This document shows positions 24,932-32,786 of a stretch of 41,361 nt of DNA, piece by piece. The stretch comes from JAGLTA01 sp034660735 (GTDB lineage Bacteria; Patescibacteriota; Patescibacteriia; JAACEG01), in NCBI GenBank assembly GCA_034660735.1, contig JAYEJQ010000056.1, positions 1-41,361 of the forward strand, given 5' to 3'. The first letter of the stretch is position 1. Every line of letters starts with the position of its first letter. The notes under the pieces are model-generated. The model was not told the DNA's origin, made no database searches, and saw only the letters and a program-made list of their open reading frames with translations. The position numbers and the translations under genes are program-made.

Positions 24932-26289
24932 AATATTTCTAACTCAAATAGCCCTTCTTGAATTCCAACTTTACCGACAAAATAAATTTTTTCTCCATTA
25001 AAATTTAACGCAAAATCATTTATCTTTGCTTGATTAGCTAAAATTTGGACATTTTTTTCTTTATAATCAAGATCAGTGATTTTTAATGTTTCCCCAACTT
25101 GAAATAATAGATGCTTAAAATCGCTATACCACACTATCTGTTTGACTTCCTCGCTGTATCTTCCGACAAGATTTTTTTTATTGATTTTAAAATCATAAAT
25201 GTATATTTCATAATCATTATTATACGCTAGACGGTAATCGCCGCCTATTTTTTTGCTCCATGCGATATTAACCGCGTTATCGTTTATAATAATTTTTTTA
25301 GTGTCAATATTTATCACTGTCAATTTTTGCGATTTTTTATCCATAATCGCAAGAAAATTTTCTGGACTATCTTGAAATTTAAAATTAAGCGAATCAAAAT
25401 TTAATAATTTTACAGATTTATTATTTTTGTCTATTTCTGTTAAAATAGTTTTATCGTCTTCAATTGTTAAAATGTATATCACGCCGTTGATAATATCAAA
25501 ATCAAAAAAATCAGGCAATCTATCATTAGCATAAAGTTCGTCTAACTTATAGTTCAGCAAATTAAACCTGTAAATTTTTTTATTGTCATTGAAATAAATA
25601 ATGTAATCGCTTTGCCTGTCCCAAAGCAAGTTTTTTATTTTTATGTTAGGTATTTTTTGCTCCAAGTCAATTATTTTTTGTAGAGCGAAATTATATATAT
25701 AATTTTTATTAAAAGTTTTTACTAAGAGATTTTTATCTTTATTAGAAAGAGTGAGATTGATTAATTGTTCGTTATCACTGATTTTTATATTAGAATAAAT
25801 ATCTGTTAATTCATTATAAATTTTAAAATTAAAATCACTATCATTTTGAATTTGCCGAAAAACTAAAGTTTGATTATTAGGCGAATAAATAAAATTCGCG
25901 AGATGCCCTTGGCGGATTAATGTCGGTATAGCGTTTTTTTTAAATAGAATAATATTTTTAATTATGTTTACTTTTTCGCTATCCACTTTTATTGTTTTTT
26001 CCCATTCTTGGAATCCTTTTTTAGAAATAGAAACAATATATTTACTTGGAGGCAATTCAATAATTTTATAAGATGTTTCTAAAAAATTAGTCGCTGTTTG
26101 AAATTTGCCATTAAGAAAAATTTTAATCTCCTTAGAATCAAACTCCAATAATATTCCGCCAGTCGGCTGAAATTTATTTTTTTTATAGTTATAACTATAG
26201 CCAGCAGAATATAAAAGAATTATTGTTGATAATAATATAAATATAATAATAAAAATTACATATAAAATTCGGCGAAAATTTAAAGACAT
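24928..26289 (-). CDS. PEGA-domain membrane-anchored protein
   Basis: 453 residues from the ATG at 26289; the alternative start 30 bases upstream is less likely. One N-terminal membrane helix (about 7-29) is followed by a PEGA-type domain (about 40-115; GGILLEF ... GYQEW-like segment KKGFQEWEKTIKV). The rest is a long repetitive beta-rich region that looks like a propeller (repeated YSPNN, KDKNLL and KHLLFQV segments). PEGA proteins sit outside the membrane, often as envelope or S-layer-associated parts. Substrate and role unknown. It may be co-transcribed with ispH, 42 bases upstream. Confidence 0.75.
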   Translation of the reverse strand: MSLNFRRILYVIFIIIFILLSTIILLYSAGYSYNYKKNKFQPTGGILLEFDSKEIKIFLNGKFQTATNFLETSYKIIELPPSKYIVSISKKGFQEWEKTIKVDSEKVNIIKNIILFKKNAIPTLIRQGHLANFIYSPNNQTLVFRQIQNDSDFNFKIYNELTDIYSNIKISDNEQLINLTLSNKDKNLLVKTFNKNYIYNFALQKIIDLEQKIPNIKIKNLLWDRQSDYIIYFNDNKKIYRFNLLNYKLDELYANDRLPDFFDFDIINGVIYILTIEDDKTILTEIDKNNKSVKLLNFDSLNFKFQDSPENFLAIMDKKSQKLTVINIDTKKIIINDNAVNIAWSKKIGGDYRLAYNNDYEIYIYDFKINKKNLVGRYSEEVKQIVWYSDFKHLLFQVGETLKITDLDYKEKNVQILANQAKINDFALNFNGEKIYFVGKVGIQEGLFELEIF

Positions 26290-26331
26290 AATATTAATAA
26301 TGCAAAAATCAAAATTCAAAAATCAAAATAA

Positions 26332-27174
26332 TTAAGAAATTAATTTTAATTTATCGCAAATTTTATCAATAAGCCATTGAGGCGCGGACGCTCCAGCGCT
26401 AACGCCAACCGTTTTGAATTTAGAAAATTTTTTTAAATTTAATTTTTTAACGTTGTTTATAAAAAAAGAATTTTTATTTTTTTGTTTAGCTATTTGAAAT
26501 AATCTTGTTGAATTAGCGCTTTTTTTGTCGCCAACAACAATAATTGCGTCATTCTTTTTAGCTAAATTTTTAATATCTTCCTGTCTATCTTTAGTTGTCT
26601 GGCAGATTGTATTAAATATTTTTAATTTTTTGATTTTTTTTAGTAAAATATCTGCAATTTCCATAAAATTTTTTTGGTTTTGCGTTGTCTGGCTCACAAA
26701 CAACGCATTTTTAAATTTAGAAAAATCAATATTTTGCAAATCTTTAATTTTAGAGATAATAACAGCTTGATAATCACACCAACTGTTGACGCCTTTTATT
26801 TCTTTATGATTTTTATCTCCAAAAATTATTATTTTTTTACCTTGCTTGTAAAATTTATGAACAATTTGCTGCAGTCTATTTACTTTCGGGCAAGTCGTGT
26901 CAATAATATTCAATTTTTTATTTTTAGCTTTAAAAATAATTTTTTTTTCTATTCCGTGAGCGGTTATTATAACAGTTCCTTTTTGAATATTGTTTATAGA
27001 ACTGATTTTTTTAATTCCTAATGATTTTATTTTTTTAACAATTTCTTGATTATGGCATAAGTCACCTAAAATATATATGTCTTCATCGTATTTCCCAACA
27101 TAATCCACAACCGTTTGATATGCCTTTTCAACGCCTTGGCAAAATCCAGCGAATTTACTGATTGTTATTTTCAT
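26332..27174 (-). CDS. ispH: 4-hydroxy-3-methylbut-2-enyl diphosphate reductase
   Basis: Last enzyme of the MEP isoprenoid pathway, which makes IPP and DMAPP from HMBPP. 280 residues. The three cysteines holding the iron-sulfur cluster are Cys12 (AGFCQGVEKA), Cys95 (DTTCPKVNRL) and Cys191 (NTICQTT). Also seen are the conserved TAHGI (71-75), GDKKSANSTRL and the C-terminal SAGASAPQWLI. It follows ispG on the same strand, separated only by a type D element. Confidence 0.95.
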   Translation of the reverse strand: MKITISKFAGFCQGVEKAYQTVVDYVGKYDEDIYILGDLCHNQEIVKKIKSLGIKKISSINNIQKGTVIITAHGIEKKIIFKAKNKKLNIIDTTCPKVNRLQQIVHKFYKQGKKIIIFGDKNHKEIKGVNSWCDYQAVIISKIKDLQNIDFSKFKNALFVSQTTQNQKNFMEIADILLKKIKKLKIFNTICQTTKDRQEDIKNLAKKNDAIIVVGDKKSANSTRLFQIAKQKNKNSFFINNVKKLNLKKFSKFKTVGVSAGASAPQWLIDKICDKLKLIS

Positions 27175-27181
27175 AAGTTAT

Positions 27182-27301
27182 TAGATTTGTTATGTAATAA
27201 ATTTCTACTGTAATTTTAATCTTTTTGCCAAATTTTTGAAAAAATTTGCCTAACCCCGTAGTCCTACGGGGCGTTACAAAATTTATTACGCGACAAGTCT
27301 A
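27182..27301. repeat. Type D element between ispG and ispH
   Basis: 120 bases with ends TAGATTTGTTATGTAATAAA and TTTATTACGCGACAAGTCTA. Core CCCCGTAGTCCTACGGGGCG. The ispG stop codon begins directly at its edge (27302-27304), and ispH begins seven bases beyond the other edge. A transcript of the operon would carry it as a long hairpin. Confidence 0.85.
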
Positions 27302-28357
27302 TTAAAATTTATTAAGTTCTTTTATAAATTCATTTAATAATTTTTTTTCTTTGACTTTTTTAATAATTTTTCCCTTTTTGCAAATCAGCCCGCAGTTTTT
27401 TCCGCCAATTACAGCAATATCCGCCTCGCGCGCTTCTCCTGGACCGTTCACAACGCATCCCATTACAGCGATATGTATCGGTTTTTTATAATTGGAAACC
27501 GCCCTCTCTATTTTTTTAGTTAAAGCGATTAAGTCAATTTCTGTCCGTCCGCAAGTCGGACAACTAGTTATTATCGGACCGAAATTTCTCAAATTCAGAG
27601 AGCTAAGTATTTCTTTAGCGACTTTTATCTCTTCTACTGAATCTGCTGTTAAGGATACGCGGATTGTGTCGCCGATTCCTTTATATAAAAGATGCCCGAT
27701 TCCGATCGCGGACATTATTGTTCCGCGAAAAACCGTCCCTGCTTCGGTTATGCCAATATGCAGAGGATAGTCAGATTTCGTGCTTAATAATTTATATGCC
27801 TCTACGGTTCTTTCTATATCTGACGCTTTTAGCGAGACAGCGATGTCTGTAAAATTTAATTTTTCTAAAATATCTATATGCCTAATCGCTGATTCAACCA
27901 TTGCGTGCGCGGTCGCCTTATTTTTATGTTTATTTAGAATATCTTTTTCCAATGATCCAGCGTTAACTCCGATACGAATCGGTATTTTTTTGCTTTGCGC
28001 CGTTTTAACAACCGCGGCAATTTTTTCTTTTGATCCTATGTTTCCTGGATTTATTCTTAATTTATCAACCCCTTGCCTGATCGCTTCTAACGCTAAACCG
28101 CTTGAAAAATGAATATCAGCCACTAATGGAATTTTAATTTTAGCTTTTATCTCGCTTAAATTTTTCGCCGCCGCCATATTGGGAACAGCAACTCTGATAA
28201 TTTCACATCCCGCTTTTTCTAATTTTTTTATCTGTCTAACTGTTTTTATTAAATCAGCAGTATCCGTGTTTGTCATTGATTGAATTGAAATAGGGGAGTT
28301 TCCGCCGATAAATAAATTGCCGACTTTAATTTTTTTTGTTTTTTTTCTATTTTGCAT
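27302..28357 (-). CDS. ispG: 4-hydroxy-3-methylbut-2-enyl diphosphate synthase
   Basis: Penultimate MEP-pathway enzyme, converting MEcPP to HMBPP with an iron-sulfur cluster. 351 residues, the short bacterial form. The barrel domain (about 1-240) has the IQSMTNTDTAD and LVADIHF motifs. The C-terminal ferredoxin-like domain has cluster ligands Cys266 and Cys269 (TSCPTCGRTE), Cys301 (MGCVVNGPGE) and Glu308. Its start overlaps the end of murA by 11 bases, implying translational coupling. Confidence 0.96.
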   Translation of the reverse strand: MQNRKKTKKIKVGNLFIGGNSPISIQSMTNTDTADLIKTVRQIKKLEKAGCEIIRVAVPNMAAAKNLSEIKAKIKIPLVADIHFSSGLALEAIRQGVDKLRINPGNIGSKEKIAAVVKTAQSKKIPIRIGVNAGSLEKDILNKHKNKATAHAMVESAIRHIDILEKLNFTDIAVSLKASDIERTVEAYKLLSTKSDYPLHIGITEAGTVFRGTIMSAIGIGHLLYKGIGDTIRVSLTADSVEEIKVAKEILSSLNLRNFGPIITSCPTCGRTEIDLIALTKKIERAVSNYKKPIHIAVMGCVVNGPGEAREADIAVIGGKNCGLICKKGKIIKKVKEKKLLNEFIKELNKF

Positions 28358-29603
28358 AAATTTCAGCGCCTAATTTTTTTAGTCTTTTTACGATATTTTC
28401 ATATCCTCGTTCAATTTGGCAGACATTCCCGATAGTTGTAGTTTCTTCTGCTATTAAGCCAGCAAGTAATAATGTCATTCCCGCGCGCAGATCGGGACTG
28501 TCAACGTTTTTTCCAAAAAATTTTGTAGGTCCATTAACAATAACGCGGTGCGGATCGCACATAATAATATTAGCGCCCATTTGGTTTAACTTATCAATAA
28601 AAAATAGCCGTCCTTCAAAAATTGATTCGTGAATTAAACTCGCGCCTTTTGCCTGCGTCATTAATAATGTAAATGGCGCTTGCAAATCTGTCGGGAAACC
28701 AGGGTATTCATGCGTAATTATATCAGTATTTGTAAATTTGCTATTTGGCAAGGTCTTAATAAAATTTTTTCCGATTTCTAATTTTCCGCCAACGTTTTTT
28801 ATCATCAATAAAAAATTTTCTAAATGTGAAGGATCGCAGTCTGAAATTTTTATTTTACTATTTGTTAAAAGCCCCATAACAACAAAAGTTCCAGCCTCTA
28901 TTCTGTCTGGGATAATAGTTGTATTTTTAGCGTTTAATTTTTTTACGCCGTCAATAATAATTACAGATGTTCCAGCTCCTTTAATTTTAGCTCCACAATT
29001 ATTTAGGTGTTCTGCCAAAGCTGAAATTTCAGGCTCTTGCGCCGCATTTTTTAAGATAGTTTTGCCTTGCGCCAAAACAGCCGCCATCATCAAAGTTTCT
29101 GTTCCAGTAACTGAAATCTTTGGAAAGATATAATAACAGCCACAAAGTTTTTTCGCTTTAAAATGATAGCTGTTTTTATACTCTTTAACTTCCGCTCCTA
29201 ATGCTTTAAACCCCTTAATAAATAAATCTATTGGACGTTTCCCAATCATGCATCCGCCTGGATGCGGCAAAATGACTTCGTTGAATCGTGAAAGCATCGG
29301 GCCAGTCAATATAATAGAAGCGCGCAAACTATTGCCTAATTTTTTATCAATTTCAATTTTATCTATCCCATCAGTGGATATTTTTAACTCATTTCTTTCT
29401 GGTTTTTCATGAATACCAGCGCCTAGTTTTTCTAAAATTAAAAGCATTCTTTTAATATCACCAATTTGAGGCATATTGCTGATTTTTGTTTCGCCATTTA
29501 CTAAAACAGATGTGGCTAAAACTTTTAGAGCATGATTTTTAGCGCCCTTGACTTTAATTTCGCCGCTTAATTCGCGGCCTCCTTTAATAATGTATTGTTC
29601 CAT
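28347..29603 (-). CDS. murA: UDP-N-acetylglucosamine 1-carboxyvinyltransferase
   Basis: First committed step of peptidoglycan synthesis, transferring enolpyruvate to UDP-GlcNAc. 418 residues, the standard length. Catalytic Cys118 is kept in PHPGGCMIGKRPIDL, so the protein should be of the fosfomycin-sensitive type. The N-terminus has the KGAKNHALK motif, and RASIILTGPMLSRF precedes the catalytic loop. It heads the minus-strand murA-ispG-ispH group; both processes serve the cell envelope, as undecaprenyl carriers derive from isoprenoids. Confidence 0.96.
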   Translation of the reverse strand: MEQYIIKGGRELSGEIKVKGAKNHALKVLATSVLVNGETKISNMPQIGDIKRMLLILEKLGAGIHEKPERNELKISTDGIDKIEIDKKLGNSLRASIILTGPMLSRFNEVILPHPGGCMIGKRPIDLFIKGFKALGAEVKEYKNSYHFKAKKLCGCYYIFPKISVTGTETLMMAAVLAQGKTILKNAAQEPEISALAEHLNNCGAKIKGAGTSVIIIDGVKKLNAKNTTIIPDRIEAGTFVVMGLLTNSKIKISDCDPSHLENFLLMIKNVGGKLEIGKNFIKTLPNSKFTNTDIITHEYPGFPTDLQAPFTLLMTQAKGASLIHESIFEGRLFFIDKLNQMGANIIMCDPHRVIVNGPTKFFGKNVDSPDLRAGMTLLLAGLIAEETTTIGNVCQIERGYENIVKRLKKLGAEIYAK

Positions 29604-29695
29604 ATTTTTAAGTTAATATTTATTTACTATTTTATTGTAGTAAAAAAGAGCGAGGTTGTAAAGGAAAAGCAAAAAAGAGCAGATTTTTATTGGTA

Positions 29696-29724
29696 TTGAC
29701 AATTATATTTTATTTTTTTATAAT
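29696..29724 (+). promoter_or_regulatory. Sigma-70 promoter of the hrcA operon
   Basis: TTGACA (29696-29701), 17-base spacer, TATAAT (29719-29724). The transcription start is expected within or next to the CIRCE operator. Confidence 0.9.
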
Positions 29725-29728
29725 ATAA

Positions 29729-29755
29729 TTAGCACTCAAATTTAGAGAGTGCTAA
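29729..29755 (+). promoter_or_regulatory. CIRCE operator (HrcA binding site)
   Basis: TTAGCACTC, nine-base spacer, GAGTGCTAA: a perfect match to the CIRCE consensus. Located directly after the -10 box and 40 bases before hrcA. It indicates autorepression by HrcA and heat induction of hrcA-grpE-hsp20. Confidence 0.97.
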
Positions 29756-29795
29756 TATAGACCTGTTAAATATTCAGTATGTCTAAAATAAATTT

Positions 29796-30473
29796 ATGCG
29801 CGATAGACGATTGCGATTATTAAATTATACCGTTAGGAGTTATATAAAAACCGCCAAGCCGATCGGATCTAATTTATTGATGGAGAGATCAGGTATGAGA
29901 ATTTCTTCGGCTACTATCCGCGGCGAGTTATTAGAATTAGAAACTGAGGGTTATCTTTATCAGCCGCATACTTCAGCTGGACGGGTGCCTACGGAAAAAG
30001 GATATAAATTTTGGCTTAAAAATTTTTTCAAAGACAAAGAGTTGAGTGAAAAAAAAAGGTCTATTTTATCAGATGCTAAAAAGCGTTTCAAGCACAACAA
30101 GGAACAGCAGTTAAAGGAAATTGCAAAAATTGCATCAGAATTATCGCGCACCACAGTGATTATCGGATTTGCGCGGAATAATTTTTATTATACAGGCATC
30201 TCCCAGCTTTTTGCACAACCGGAATTTCGCGAATATAATTTAGTTTGCAATATTTCAGAGATAGTGGATTGCCTTGACGAAAAAGCGCCTAAACTTTTTG
30301 ACTTAATCAATAAAGATATGGTAATATTGATAGGCAGTGATAATCCTTTTAGTTCAGATTGCTCAATTGTATCAGTTAATTTTAATAATAATTTATTCAT
30401 TTTATTCGGACCGATAAGAATGAATTACGAAGAAAACGCGGCGATTGTTAAATATTTAAAAAATATAATATAA
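29796..30473 (+). CDS. hrcA: Heat-inducible transcription repressor HrcA
   Basis: Repressor that binds CIRCE and is kept active by chaperones. 225 residues, shorter than the usual 340 or so. The N-terminal winged helix (about 1-80) has the family stretches AKPIGSNLLM and SSATIRGELLELETEGYL, then QPHTSAGRVPTEKGYKF. The GAF-like domain is reduced. The start codon ATG at 29796 opens with MRDRRLRLL. Its own operator is 40 bases upstream and grpE follows two bases after the stop. Confidence 0.93.
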   Translation: MRDRRLRLLNYTVRSYIKTAKPIGSNLLMERSGMRISSATIRGELLELETEGYLYQPHTSAGRVPTEKGYKFWLKNFFKDKELSEKKRSILSDAKKRFKHNKEQQLKEIAKIASELSRTTVIIGFARNNFYYTGISQLFAQPEFREYNLVCNISEIVDCLDEKAPKLFDLINKDMVILIGSDNPFSSDCSIVSVNFNNNLFILFGPIRMNYEENAAIVKYLKNII

Positions 30474-30475
30474 AT

Positions 30476-30964
30476 ATGAGCGAAGAAAAAAAAGATAAAA
30501 ATATAGATAAAAAAAAGAAAAAAGAGCATAAAGAAGTTAAAGAATTTGAAAGCAGATATAAGCGCGCGCTGGCGGATTATCAAAATTTATTAAGACAAAC
30601 CGCCAAAGAGAAAGAGGAATTTGCTAAATACGCAAATATGAATTTTATAATGGAAATCTTGCCAGTTGTTGATAATTTTAAAATTTCAGTTGAGCACATT
30701 CCTGAAGATCAAAAAGAAGGAGCATGGGTTCAAGGGATAATTTATATTAAAAAACAGTTGTTAGATATTTTAGCGGCAAATGGAATAGAAGAAGTAAAAA
30801 CAATCGGCGAGAAATTCAATCCTGAAATACACGAGGCGGTTGAGGATAAAAACTGTGATAAAAAAAATAAAGAAAACAAAAAAGATATTATAACCAAAGA
30901 AATTTTAAGCGGATATAAAATGAATGGAAAAACAATCAGAGCCGCAAAAGTGATTGTTGATTAA
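30476..30964 (+). CDS. grpE: Nucleotide exchange factor GrpE
   Basis: Cochaperone that releases ADP from DnaK. 162 residues. Lysine/glutamate-rich N-terminus, a long coiled coil (about 20-65: FESRYKRALADYQNLLRQT), then the C-terminal beta domain (about 95-162) with GVEEVK-like NGIEEVKTIGEKFNPEIHEAV and the ending KMNGKTIRAAKVIV. Starts two bases after hrcA, clearly the same transcript. Confidence 0.95.
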   Translation: MSEEKKDKNIDKKKKKEHKEVKEFESRYKRALADYQNLLRQTAKEKEEFAKYANMNFIMEILPVVDNFKISVEHIPEDQKEGAWVQGIIYIKKQLLDILAANGIEEVKTIGEKFNPEIHEAVEDKNCDKKNKENKKDIITKEILSGYKMNGKTIRAAKVIVD

Positions 30965-31030
30965 ATAATCGATTTTTGGCGAATAATTTATCATTTAAAA
31001 AATGAAAATTAGAAGTTAAAAATTAAAAAT

Positions 31031-31459
31031 ATGTCTATTATAAAATGGAGACCTTTATTCGCTGAAGAATTCAGCGATTTCAACAAGGAGTTTGAGGATT
31101 TTGAACTAACTCAAACAAAAAATTTTGTGCCAGCAATTGATGTCTATCAAGACAAAAATAACGTAATTGTTGAAACACCATTGCCAGGCGTTGATCCTGA
31201 AAAAGTTGATATTTCTATTGAAAACGATGTTTTGGTTATTAAAGGCGAAAGCGAGGAAAAAAAGGAAATTGAAGAAAAGAATTATTACCGCAAAGAAGTG
31301 AGAAGTGGAAGTTTTTACAGAACCGTTGCGTTGCCGACTCGCGTTGTTGGAGATAAAGCAGAAGCAAATTACAAAAAAGGAATGTTGAAAATTGTAATTC
31401 CAAAAGCGCAAGAAACAAAGCCAAAGACGATTAAAATCAAGACGACAAGCAAAAAATAA
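31031..31459 (+). CDS. Small heat-shock protein, Hsp20/alpha-crystallin family
   Basis: ATP-independent holdase for unfolding proteins. 142 residues. The alpha-crystallin domain covers about 35-130, beginning PAIDVYQDKNNVIVETPLPG and ending with AEANYKKGMLKIVIPK, which contains the family's A-x-x-x-x-G-x-L motif. It lies 66 bases after grpE, so it is probably heat-induced through the same CIRCE-controlled promoter. Confidence 0.94.
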   Translation: MSIIKWRPLFAEEFSDFNKEFEDFELTQTKNFVPAIDVYQDKNNVIVETPLPGVDPEKVDISIENDVLVIKGESEEKKEIEEKNYYRKEVRSGSFYRTVALPTRVVGDKAEANYKKGMLKIVIPKAQETKPKTIKIKTTSKK

Positions 31460-31473
31460 TTTAATTGCTGGTT

Positions 31474-31501
31474 TTTAGCGGTTAATTTTTTAACCGCTAA
31501 A
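31474..31501 (+). terminator. Hairpin after hsp20
   Basis: TTTAGCGGTTAA / TTAACCGCTAAA, a perfect 12-base stem with a short T loop, but no T-run follows. A similar, weaker hairpin (TTTTTAGCAGTTA ...) lies after the Fic gene at 32298-32331. It may end or process the hsp20 transcript. Confidence 0.5.
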
Positions 31502-31531
31502 TGCGGGGGATTAAAAAAATTAAAATTTTTT

Positions 31532-31726
31532 ATGAAACAAAATAATAAAACAAAAGAGCAAGCATTTAGAAAATGGTTTGTTGATATGGTTTATGATAAT
31601 ATGGCAATGGAAGATGAGGCTGTTTTAACTAAAAAAGAGATTAGCGACAGAAGTAAAACACAAATGAATAATTTAATAAAAGAAGGAATGCATAAAAAAA
31701 TTATTTTTCCAAAAAAATATGCCTAA
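31532..31726 (+). CDS. Small hypothetical protein upstream of Fic
   Basis: 64 residues, charged and helical-looking (TKEQAFRKWFVDMVYDNMAM ...). Its end overlaps the Fic gene by eight bases, so the two are translated together. That arrangement suggests an antitoxin or regulatory partner. The classical class I Fic antitoxin motif (S/T-x-x-x-E-G/N) is not present, so it is not a recognised VbhA/AntF type. The ATG follows AAAATTTTTT; no Shine-Dalgarno. Confidence 0.6.
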   Translation: MKQNNKTKEQAFRKWFVDMVYDNMAMEDEAVLTKKEISDRSKTQMNNLIKEGMHKKIIFPKKYA

Positions 31727-32285
31727 ATCAAAAACACAACCTACTTTTAGAGAAACAAAATTTGGTATTTTACCTATTGTTGAAATAGAAAATAATATCA
31801 CAAATAATTTAATTAGCGTTAGAGTTTATATTTTAAGAAATTATAAAAAATTAAATATTGGAATTAAATTAGCAAAAGATTTGCATTTAAAATTGTCTGG
31901 AAGTTTATTTGATGAAGCTGGAAATTTTAGAAAAAGGCAAGTAGAATTAGGCGAATATGAACCGCCGAGTTATTTTAAAATTTTGGAAATGATGAAAAAT
32001 TGGGAAGCCGATTTTAATGAAAGAAAAAAATTTATTAAAACATCAGACGGTCATATTGAAATATTGGCGTGGATGATGCACAAATTTTTATGGATACATC
32101 CGTTTTTTGATTATAATGGCAGAATCTCTAGATTATTAGGAGAAATATATTTATTGCAAAATAATTTACCGGTTATGAGTTTTATGGGGGTTAAAAGAAA
32201 TGAATTTGCAGAAGCGATGAAATCAATAACTTTTAAAAATAATTTAAGCGGAATTATTAAGATTATTAAAAAGAATTTAAAATAA
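31719..32285 (+). CDS. Fic-domain protein
   Basis: Fic enzymes usually transfer AMP or another nucleotide part to a target protein. 188 residues, with the Fic core from about 40 to 185. The active loop reads HPFFDYNGRISR (residues about 126-137). The catalytic His is present along with Asp, Asn, Gly and both Arg, but the first Gly of the usual HPFxDGNGR is Tyr, which could alter the anion-binding nest or substrate choice. GNFRKRQVELGEYEPP (about 68-83) matches the region before the core. It forms a pair with the overlapping upstream small gene and interrupts the heat-shock gene cluster. Confidence 0.88.
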   Translation: MPKSKTQPTFRETKFGILPIVEIENNITNNLISVRVYILRNYKKLNIGIKLAKDLHLKLSGSLFDEAGNFRKRQVELGEYEPPSYFKILEMMKNWEADFNERKKFIKTSDGHIEILAWMMHKFLWIHPFFDYNGRISRLLGEIYLLQNNLPVMSFMGVKRNEFAEAMKSITFKNNLSGIIKIIKKNLK

Positions 32286-32358
32286 TTCAACAGACAATTT
32301 TTAGCAGTTAGTTTTTATTAGTTGTTAAAAATTGTAAATTGAAAATTTACAAAAAGAA

Positions 32359-32397
32359 AAGAGCATAGTTCCTCAGTCCATGCTCTTGGTTTAAATT
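32359..32397 (+). terminator. Terminator-like hairpin after the Fic gene
   Basis: AAGAGCAT / ATGCTCTT stem with a 13-base loop, followed by GGTTTAAATTTTTT. Located 73 bases after the Fic stop codon. Confidence 0.6.
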
Positions 32398-32413
32398 TTT
32401 TGGTTTATTTTTT

Positions 32414-32602
32414 TTAAAAAAGACCAAACTTTTCCATGGTCTTTTTTTTACCTCTCCTTTCCCCTATACTGAAAAAAGAGAAAAACCCAGCCCAGACAAT
32501 GCCAAGAATAAAGGCATTATCTGCACACTGATTTTGGAAAAAAATGTAAAAAGCAGATATTCCTAAAAAAAATATTATTGTAAAATAATCAAAAAATTTC
32601 AT
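32414..32602 (-). CDS. Small membrane protein, 62 residues
   Basis: Two hydrophobic segments (about 6-22 and 30-47) and a basic C-terminal tail (ERRGKKKTMEKFGLF). It has one of the clearest Shine-Dalgarno sequences in the window: AGGAGGAG six bases before the ATG on the minus strand, which supports it as a real gene. Its last nine codons form part of a terminator hairpin. No known family recognised. Confidence 0.65.
   Translation of the reverse strand: MKFFDYFTIIFFLGISAFYIFFQNQCADNAFILGIVWAGFFSFFSIGERRGKKKTMEKFGLF
32415..32448. terminator. Terminator shared by convergent genes
   Basis: AAAAAAGACCA / TGGTCTTTTTTT with an 11-base loop and a T-run on the plus strand. On the minus strand it coincides with the last codons and stop of the 62-residue membrane protein gene. 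Confidence 0.75.
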
Positions 32603-32786
32603 TTCTTCTCCTCCTTTTCAGTTAATTTGAAAATTAAAAATTATTTTGAATAATTTAATATATCATAATTTATAAATAAATCAATAGATATTAAGTAAAA
32701 ATTTTAAATTGCAAAATAATAATTTTGTAATTTAAAATAAATTATTATAAAATAATTGCTTAATAATCTATGAGATAAATAAATTT

